DNA of 64,000 nucleotides, from the NCBI GenBank assembly GCA_030530215.1, contig JAUMVJ010000004.1:62001-126000 (forward strand), in the 5' to 3' direction. The notes below the pieces were generated by a model. It was not told where the DNA came from. It made no database searches and saw nothing but the letters and a program-made list of their open reading frames with translations. Position 1 is the first letter of the stretch. Each line of letters starts with the position of its first letter. Positions 16,715 through 22,287 of the stretch are shown in pieces. This DNA comes from Coriobacteriia bacterium. GTDB lineage: Bacteria > Actinomycetota > Coriobacteriia > Coriobacteriales > Eggerthellaceae. The translations under genes were made by a program, and so were the position numbers.

Positions 16715-17893
16715 TTAGTGATGGAACAGGCGCATGCCGGTAAAGGCGAGGGCGATGCCGTATTTGTTGCACGCATCGATTACGTTGTCGTCTCGGATGG
16801 AACCGCCAGGTTCGGCGATGTAGTCGACGCCGGATTTGCGGGCGCGCTCTACGTTATCTCCGAAGGGGAAGAAGGCATCGGATCCGCAGCTGACGCCCTT
16901 GAGCTGGGCAACCCATTCAGCGCGCTCTTCGCGAGTGAGGGGCTCGGGCTTCACTTTGAAGGTTTCCTGCCAAACGCCCTCGGCAAGTACGTCTTCGTAT
17001 TCGTCGGAGGTGTACACGTCGATAGCGTTGTCGCGGTTGGGACGGCGAATGCCGTCGACGAACTGCAAACCGAGTACCTTCGGGTGCTGGCGCACGAACC
17101 AGTTGTCCGCCTTGTCACCGGCGAGCCTTGTGCAGTGGATGCGGCTTTGCTGGCCTGCACCGACGCCGATGGTCTGGCCGTCCTTCACATAGCAGACGGA
17201 GTTCGATTGGGTGTACTTCAGCGTGATAAGTGCAACGATGAGATCGGTTTTTGCGTCTGCGGGAATTTCTTTATTTTCGCTTACCACGTTGTCGAGGAGC
17301 GCCTCGTTGATTTCGAAGAAGTTATGCCCCTGCTCGAAGGTGATACCGAAAACATCCTTGCATTCCTGCTGTGCAGGAACATAGGCCGGATCGATCTGAA
17401 CGATGTTGTAATTGCCCTTTTTCTTGGACTTCAAAATCTCGAGAGCTTCTGCGGTATAGCCGGGTGCGATGATGCCATCGGAAACCTCGTACTTAAGGTA
17501 GCGGGCGCAGGCTGCGTCGCACACGTCGGAAAGGGCTGCCCAGTCACCGTAGGAGCACAGGCGGTCAGCACCGCGGGCGCGAATGTAGGCGCAGGCGATA
17601 GGGCTCAGCTCGGCGTCATCGTCGACGAAGTAGATCTGCTTGTCGACGTCGGTCAGGGGCTTGCCAACGGCTGCGCCAGCGGGGGAGACGTGCTTAAACG
17701 AGGCGGCGGCGGGCATGCCTGTTGCTTCTTTGAGTTCTTTGACGAGCTGCCAGGAATTGAGTGCATCAAGGAAGTTGATGTAGCCAGGGCGGCCATTGAG
17801 TACGGTTACCGGCAAATCCTCACCGTTCTTCATAAAGATGCGCGCTGGCTTTTGGTTGGGGTTGCAACCGTATTTGAGTTCCAATTCGTTCAT
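16715..17893 (-). CDS. purH: AICAR transformylase, stand-alone (PurH C-terminal domain only)
   Basis: Formylates AICAR to FAICAR with 10-formyl-THF. The 392-residue protein starts directly in the transformylase domain (LELKYGCNPNQKPARIF) and contains the catalytic Lys-His pair in SFKHVSPAGAAVG. It lacks the N-terminal MGS-like IMP cyclohydrolase domain that makes bacterial PurH about 510-530 residues long. This is not truncation: GAAGGAGCACCC sits just before the ATG and the N-terminus is that of known stand-alone transformylases. The missing cyclohydrolase activity is supplied by the purO gene 15 bp upstream, in the same transcript under the ZTP riboswitch. Confidence 0.95.
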   Translation of the reverse strand: MNELELKYGCNPNQKPARIFMKNGEDLPVTVLNGRPGYINFLDALNSWQLVKELKEATGMPAAASFKHVSPAGAAVGKPLTDVDKQIYFVDDDAELSPIACAYIRARGADRLCSYGDWAALSDVCDAACARYLKYEVSDGIIAPGYTAEALEILKSKKKGNYNIVQIDPAYVPAQQECKDVFGITFEQGHNFFEINEALLDNVVSENKEIPADAKTDLIVALITLKYTQSNSVCYVKDGQTIGVGAGQQSRIHCTRLAGDKADNWFVRQHPKVLGLQFVDGIRRPNRDNAIDVYTSDEYEDVLAEGVWQETFKVKPEPLTREERAEWVAQLKGVSCGSDAFFPFGDNVERARKSGVDYIAEPGGSIRDDNVIDACNKYGIALAFTGMRLFHH

Positions 17894-17908
17894 GGGTGCT
17901 CCTTCGTT

Positions 17909-18538
17909 TTAGTCGCCGAGGTTCTTGTTCCAGATGCTTACCTGGCCGTTGACGTTTGCATAGAGCGAAACTTTGTTGTCCTGGTTGAGCGCGTTCCACA
18001 CTTCGTCTGCTTCGGGCATGCTTACTTTAACCGGCTCGCCGGCAAAGCTCGGAAGGGGATTGCCGTCGCCTTGATAGGTGCTGATGAAGTAGCCTTCGCC
18101 TTCTTCGATGCCTTCGTAGCAGAAGAAGTTTCGCTGGCATGTGCCTGCGTTGTGCTTGAGGATGGAGATTTCAAAGCTGCAGTCTTCACGGATGTAGGTA
18201 CTGATGCGCGGGGTGTAATTGGGTTCGTCGGGTTCGTATTCGCGCGTCATGCAAGCTTCGTGCCACCCCAAGTCACGGATGGTGTCGGTTTGATCGCCAT
18301 TGGTTACGATCAGGGCGCCTTCGACCTTGCGTACTGGATGGTAAATGATCAAGCTTGGGTCTTCGAGTTTGGAGGGGTCGTGAGCCTCGGTGCGGATACC
18401 GTCGGCGGTCTCGGTGAAGATGCGGTTACGACTATTGGCGCTGCGGCCCATGATCCAGTAGTAAACGCGGTTTTTGCCGACGACGATGCCACGCCCCGGA
18501 TAGGGGTTGTTGCGAAGCAGTTCGAGCAGGTCAGTCAT
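17909..18538 (-). CDS. purO: IMP cyclohydrolase, archaeal (PurO) type
   Basis: Closes FAICAR to IMP, the last step of purine synthesis. The 209-residue protein matches the PurO-type IMP cyclohydrolase family first described in archaea: N-terminal NPYPGRGIVVGKNRVYYWIMG, then the NRIFTE region, and the C-terminal GEPVKVSMP region. It is unrelated to the MGS-like cyclohydrolase domain of normal bacterial PurH. The ATG at 18538 is chosen because AAGGAAGGA lies 7 nt upstream; an upstream ATG at 18559 would bury that site inside the gene. It is the first gene of a two-gene operon with purH, preceded by a ZTP riboswitch and terminator. Confidence 0.93.
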   Translation of the reverse strand: MTDLLELLRNNPYPGRGIVVGKNRVYYWIMGRSANSRNRIFTETADGIRTEAHDPSKLEDPSLIIYHPVRKVEGALIVTNGDQTDTIRDLGWHEACMTREYEPDEPNYTPRISTYIREDCSFEISILKHNAGTCQRNFFCYEGIEEGEGYFISTYQGDGNPLPSFAGEPVKVSMPEADEVWNALNQDNKVSLYANVNGQVSIWNKNLGD

Positions 18539-18613
18539 GGTAAGTCCTTCCTTTGCCATCGCGGGTGCCTGGTTTGCCGGTTTAGTGCGCGATTTTGAGC
18601 ATGCGCGCTAATG

Positions 18614-18654
18614 AAAAAGGGCAAACCAAGCTCATTGCTGAATTTGGTTTGCCC
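18614..18654 (-). terminator. Riboswitch-controlled terminator in the purO leader
   Basis: On the minus strand an 11-bp perfect stem (GGGCAAACCAA / TTGGTTTGCCC, 18654-18644 and 18629-18619) is followed by TTTTT. The first four bases of the 5' arm, GGGC, are also the 3' end of the aptamer pseudoknot (CCGTCTGGGC). Ligand binding and terminator formation should therefore exclude each other, giving a gene-ON switch. Confidence 0.9.
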
Positions 18655-18730
18655 AGACGGTCGGCTTGAATATGAAAATGGTCATCTGCTCCCCCGTGGT
18701 GATCCACAATTCCGTCAGTCACACATGACT
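18651..18730 (-). promoter_or_regulatory. ZTP riboswitch (pfl motif) controlling purO-purH
   Basis: Read on the minus strand, this matches the pfl/ZTP aptamer in order. The P1 strand GTCAT is complementary to the later ATGAC. GACTGACGGAA supplies the pseudoknot strand. GTGG-ATCA-CCAC is the P2 hairpin, followed by the conserved CGGGGGAGC and finally CCGACCGTCTGGGC. GACGG pairs with CCGTC as the pseudoknot requires. These aptamers bind ZTP and ZMP (AICAR), which accumulate when 10-formyl-THF is short, and the genes downstream here make the enzyme that uses AICAR and 10-formyl-THF. Assigned by eye against the known consensus. Confidence 0.93.
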
Positions 18731-18735
18731 GCTCG

Positions 18736-18744
18736 ATTTTAGCA
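18736..18744 (-). promoter_or_regulatory. Extended -10 promoter of the purO-purH operon
   Basis: TGCTAAAAT on the minus strand is an extended -10 element (TGn plus TAAAAT). The expected start, about 7 nt downstream, falls at the first base-paired strand of the ZTP aptamer, so the riboswitch would sit at the extreme 5' end of the transcript. No good -35 is seen. Confidence 0.55.
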
Positions 18745-18786
18745 TGAGCCGATGCAAAGGCTCGAGGAAATGGACGCTTTGAGGAA

Positions 18787-18813
18787 AATGAAAAGGCCCC
18801 GAAGAGCCTTGAA
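18787..18813 (-). terminator. Terminator after the distal tRNA-Glu
   Basis: Minus strand AAGGCTC, TTCG tetraloop, GGGCCTT (one T-G pair), then TTCATTTT. It ends the tRNA transcript before the purO promoter. Confidence 0.75.
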
Positions 18814-18818
18814 TTAAC

Positions 18819-18895
18819 TGGTACTCCCGATCGGATTCGAACCGACGATCTCCGCCTTGAGAGGGCGGCGTCCTAAACCGCTAGACGACGGGAGC
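18819..18895 (-). tRNA. tRNA-Glu (CTC), copy 2
   Basis: A full cloverleaf on the minus strand: GCTCCCG acceptor strand pairing with CGGGAGT, anticodon stem-loop CCGCC-CTCTCAA-GGCGG with anticodon CTC, T-arm GGTTCGAATCC and an encoded CCA end. It decodes GAG. It is identical in sequence to the copy at 18930-19006. Confidence 0.96.
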
Positions 18896-18901
18896 ATATG
18901 T

Positions 18902-18924
18902 AAAAGGCTCCGAAGAGCCTTGAA
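18902..18924 (-). terminator. Terminator-like hairpin between the two tRNA-Glu genes
   Basis: Minus strand AAGGCTC, TTCG, GAGCCTT followed by TTTACAT. It has perfect pairing and a short T-run, so it could attenuate transcription into the second copy or act as a processing hairpin. Confidence 0.6.
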
Positions 18925-18929
18925 TTAAC

Positions 18930-19006
18930 TGGTACTCCCGATCGGATTCGAACCGACGATCTCCGCCTTGAGAGGGCGGCGTCCTAAACCGCTAGACGAC
19001 GGGAGC
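18930..19006 (-). tRNA. tRNA-Glu (CTC), copy 1
   Basis: Same sequence as the copy at 18819-18895: anticodon CTC in a CTCTCAA loop, encoded CCA. It lies 5 bp downstream of tRNA-Gln in the same direction and is evidently co-transcribed with it. Confidence 0.96.
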
Positions 19007-19011
19007 ACAAA

Positions 19012-19085
19012 TGGCTGGGGTGGAAGGAGTCGAACCCTCACATACGGTACCAGAAACCGCTGTACTGCCATTATACTACACCCCA
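19012..19085 (-). tRNA. tRNA-Gln (CTG)
   Basis: Minus-strand cloverleaf: acceptor TGGGGTG with CACCCCA, D-arm GTAGTATAATGGCAGTAC, anticodon loop TTCTGGT with anticodon CTG, T-arm GGGTTCGACTCC, and encoded CCA. It decodes CAG. First gene of the tRNA operon, 40 bp from a near-consensus promoter. Confidence 0.95.
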
Positions 19086-19124
19086 GTGGGTGGCTTGACC
19101 GTTTCGGGTCATGCGCAAGACGGT

Positions 19125-19153
19125 ATATTAGGGTGCCGCCCAGTTTGAGTCAA
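19125..19153 (-). promoter_or_regulatory. Promoter of the tRNA-Gln-Glu-Glu operon
   Basis: Minus strand TTGACT, 17-bp spacer, TAATAT. It is preceded by an A/T-rich stretch that could act as an UP element. Strength and position fit a stable-RNA promoter. Confidence 0.85.
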
Positions 19154-19269
19154 GCATTAATTCAAATTTTTTTGGACAGATGTCGTGCAAGTTGTGACCT
19201 TGTTGGCTCAATGCGGTTTGACTTAGGCTTGAAATCACCCAGAACGCTCTCCTTGAATAGGAGGCTTTC

Positions 19270-22197
19270 ATGAATCCTTATATCACCAATGACCTGGCTC
19301 TGCTTGAACCCATCCAAGAATTGATGGGCGGTGGTCTTTTCATGAGGCGGACTTTGCTGGCCTCGATGGTCGCAGGAAGGAGGTCCCTGCGTTTTCTTTT
19401 GGCGCCAGACGGCTACGGCAAAACCAGCTTGGCGCTAAGCTACGCGAAGCTTGCATTTGGCTTGAAGTCGTTTTGGTGGGTGGACTCCCAGGATCCGCGC
19501 TTTTTGCTCGACCTTGATTCCTGCGCTGACAAGCGCTCAAACGAGCTTTATGAGTTTGTGTCGTCCCATGCGCCGAGTTTGCTTGTTTTCGACGATGTTC
19601 CGGTCCTTACTCATGAACGTGAACGCGCGTTCATGGATCTTTTGGCTGATGCGTCTTTCAGGGGTTGGGAGGTAGTTGTTACCTCGACGAATCTTTTGAT
19701 GGCGGACGCTTCGCGCGGCATTGCTGCCCACGCGGCGGATCCTGACGCGTGTGAGACTCGTCCGAGGGTTAAGGCCCAATGCTTGTACGCAAGAGATCTG
19801 CTTCTGTGCGAGACAGAGCTGAAGCAGCTTATGGGTGCAAAAGGCATGGCCTCTTTCGCTCCTGGCACTGCAGCTTGCATTCCAGCTTTGGTTTTCGGGG
19901 GAGGGGCGAGGCGCGCTTCTTTTCTTAACGACCTTGCAGAGCACATAGATGGAAGAGCTGCTGCGCTTGCTCTTGCGTCGGCGATCCTTCAGCCCGAGTA
20001 TTTGGCCGATTTGGACTCGTTTTACGAGGGCAAGGCGATGTCTGCCGAGCTCTATTTTGCGCGAGACGCTCCACATGCGGGATTCGCCTCGGCGAAGGAA
20101 TCCTGCTTTCCTCTTCCGCTAACCGTTGACGAGCGTTTCTTGCTGTTCAAGCGTGCGCAGCCAATTTTAGGCAGGCTTCTATTTGAGGAATCGGAATGCC
20201 CGCAGCTCATGCTTGCAAAACTCTTGCAGGAATCCCTGGTAGCCAAAGGCGAGCTGTCGTTGGCGGCGCGCATCGTCGCCTTTTCGGGCAACGAGGAACT
20301 CATTGGCAGTTTTGCCTTGGAACATGAGGCCGAGCTATTGGAGCGTGCTAACTTCCTTGCCTTGGCAGAGCTTGGTCGCGCTTCGGCGAAATGCTCAAGT
20401 TCCTTTGAAATGAGTCTGATGCTGGCCTGCGCTTTCCTTGGGCTTGGCGATTCTGCCGCGGCCCTTGAAGAGCTTGATTCTCTTACTGCGTATTCCCTCG
20501 ACCCTAGTCAAAAGGCTCTTCTTTCCTTGGCCCGCGCTTTGATGTTTGCGCACGACGAGGCCGGCGCTAAGGAAGCGGTGAAAGCGCATATAAAAACTCT
20601 GGGACACCTCATCGGCGCTCAGCCTGCGGAGCCTCGCTCGCTTACGGGGATGCTCGCTTTGGCCAGCGTTGAATCGACGAGGAAGGGCTCGGCCATGGCC
20701 ACGAGCTTAAGACGACGTACGGGCAAGGGCGCAACGAGCGAATCGGTTCTTGCGGCGGCTTGGATGGTGCTGTTGGTGATGCATCAGCGCCGCGGCTTCA
20801 AGGTAAGCAAGCAGCTTGCGGATTCGTTTGCCCAGGTAAGCTCATCGCTTGCACTTCGAGGCGAGCCGGGCATTCTTGAGTGCGTGCTTGACGCATGCGC
20901 GCGTCAAACCTTCGGTGGCGAGGCGGGCAAGGTTTGCGGTAGAGCTTTGTTCGTGCGCAGCGGCAAGGTGAAGGAGCGAATCGCGCAAGAGTCCAAGCGG
21001 TGGGCGGCTGGAAGCCGTAGAATGGGTTTTGGCTCATTTGGGGCAGGACTATCAAAGATCTTTCCCACTGCTTCCGCCAGCTTGCCTGGGGGTCTGCAGC
21101 TGGGTGCCTTGCCTAGCGATGAGCTGCAGCAGGATAAGGAAACGGGTGTTTTCAGGCTGTTCGGTGGCTTTGAGCTGCGTCTCCCGAACGCCGAAGTTTC
21201 TTTGCAGGCGCAGGATGAAAGCGTTCTTTCCCTAGACGCCGAGAACGCAGGCAAAGGCATCTTTTCTCAGGTGGGTGAAAATACAGACGGAAACGATGGG
21301 GCAGGCGAGGGGAGCCCTCTTGAAGAGCAGGCTGAGGGGGAGGTCCATGGGGGCGTTGAGGGCGCTTCGATGACTGCTCCTTCCGATTCTGAGCTCGAAG
21401 GCGCGGTCGTCGTCGATTTTGCACATGCGGCTAAAGCAGTCAAAAGGCAGGATCCTTCAGGGACTTCTTTCGTGGCGGCCGAAGGAGGTGGCCTGCCAGG
21501 GGAGCTTTCCGAGCCTATCCACCTGCGTGCCAAGGCCCAGTTGCTCATGAGCCTTCTTGCGCTTAATCACGATAAGGAGATCTCGCGAGAGTCGCTGTGC
21601 GCCTCGCTGTGGCCAGCGGCGGGAGACCATTCACGAAGGACGAGTTTCTATTCCCTTTGGAGCTATATCTCGCGTACGATTCGCAAGTACGACTGCATGC
21701 CGTTTTTGGAGTGCAATAGGAACGCAGCGATGTACCGCGACGGCGTGATTGTTCTTGATCTGTCGGTTGCCGAGGGCCTGTGTCGCAGGCTTGAGCTTGA
21801 CAGTATCTCGGCCTACGAGCGCTTGGAGCTGCTGGGGCGGCTGCGCCAGGTGTATCGCGGGCCGCTTTTGCCAGGGGTCAAACACAAGGAGGTTGAGCTT
21901 GCGCGCGCGATATGGGAGCGCAAGGTGGTTGACGCGATCTTGAGCTCGGTGAGTGCGCTCGATCTGCCGGGAGCAGCCGCCGTGATCGAGGACCACTTGA
22001 GCTTCGCCTTTAGCATTGACCCGACGCGGCAGGACCTGGCATATGCGCTCATGCGTGCCCAGCGCTTGCTGGGTCGTCACGCCGAGGCCACCGAAACCTT
22101 CGTTCGCTGCCAGAAAGAGTCCCTTGAGCGTCATGGTATCGGGGCAAACGCTCGTTTGAAGGATTTGTATCAAGATGTGCTTGCCGACGTCTCCTAG
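19270..22197 (+). CDS. Large NTPase-TPR-winged helix-BTAD transcriptional regulator
   Basis: A 975-residue regulator, SARP/MalT-like in parts but in MalT order. The N-terminal third looks like a STAND-type NTPase, with a P-loop LLAPDGYGKTSLA (about 42-54) and Walker B LLVFDDV (about 104-110). The middle (about 330-600) is helical and TPR-like. The C-terminus carries a winged-helix domain and a bacterial transcriptional activator domain (BTAD, about 820-975, with RLRQVYRGPLLPG and the QDLAYALMRAQRLLGRHAEA repeat). The wing-helix strand FRLFGGFELRLPN (about 628-640) is separated from the rest (IHLRAKAQLLMSLLALN, about 750) by about 110 acidic low-complexity residues. Target genes and ligand are unknown. 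It is transcribed alone; GAATAGGAGG precedes the ATG. Confidence 0.85.
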   Translation: MNPYITNDLALLEPIQELMGGGLFMRRTLLASMVAGRRSLRFLLAPDGYGKTSLALSYAKLAFGLKSFWWVDSQDPRFLLDLDSCADKRSNELYEFVSSHAPSLLVFDDVPVLTHERERAFMDLLADASFRGWEVVVTSTNLLMADASRGIAAHAADPDACETRPRVKAQCLYARDLLLCETELKQLMGAKGMASFAPGTAACIPALVFGGGARRASFLNDLAEHIDGRAAALALASAILQPEYLADLDSFYEGKAMSAELYFARDAPHAGFASAKESCFPLPLTVDERFLLFKRAQPILGRLLFEESECPQLMLAKLLQESLVAKGELSLAARIVAFSGNEELIGSFALEHEAELLERANFLALAELGRASAKCSSSFEMSLMLACAFLGLGDSAAALEELDSLTAYSLDPSQKALLSLARALMFAHDEAGAKEAVKAHIKTLGHLIGAQPAEPRSLTGMLALASVESTRKGSAMATSLRRRTGKGATSESVLAAAWMVLLVMHQRRGFKVSKQLADSFAQVSSSLALRGEPGILECVLDACARQTFGGEAGKVCGRALFVRSGKVKERIAQESKRWAAGSRRMGFGSFGAGLSKIFPTASASLPGGLQLGALPSDELQQDKETGVFRLFGGFELRLPNAEVSLQAQDESVLSLDAENAGKGIFSQVGENTDGNDGAGEGSPLEEQAEGEVHGGVEGASMTAPSDSELEGAVVVDFAHAAKAVKRQDPSGTSFVAAEGGGLPGELSEPIHLRAKAQLLMSLLALNHDKEISRESLCASLWPAAGDHSRRTSFYSLWSYISRTIRKYDCMPFLECNRNAAMYRDGVIVLDLSVAEGLCRRLELDSISAYERLELLGRLRQVYRGPLLPGVKHKEVELARAIWERKVVDAILSSVSALDLPGAAAVIEDHLSFAFSIDPTRQDLAYALMRAQRLLGRHAEATETFVRCQKESLERHGIGANARLKDLYQDVLADVS

Positions 22198-22287
22198 CTA
22201 AAAGGAGGGTCTAGCTGTGGTAAAGTTTCGAGCAAATGTGATATATGCGCTTATGAGCAGCGCGATACAAGAAAGAAGCACCTTTTT

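Larger units (their letters stand above)
18796..19008 (-). repeat. Tandem duplication of a tRNA-Glu plus terminator unit
   Basis: Two copies of a roughly 105-bp unit (about 18791-18895 and 18902-19006), each a tRNA-Glu(CTC) gene, the spacer GTTAATTC and a TTCG-loop terminator hairpin. They are nearly identical; I see one C/T difference in the terminator stem. This points to a recent or gene-converted tandem duplication. Confidence 0.85.

Noticed and set aside
17893-17908. Truncated or frameshifted PurH
   Set aside because: The protein starts with a proper ribosome binding site and N-terminus; the missing activity is encoded by the adjacent purO.
16682-18598. A 638-codon open frame on the plus strand across purH and purO
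   Set aside because: It is antisense to two intact, clearly identified genes and to their start signals; the translated sequence matches no family and looks like a shadow frame.
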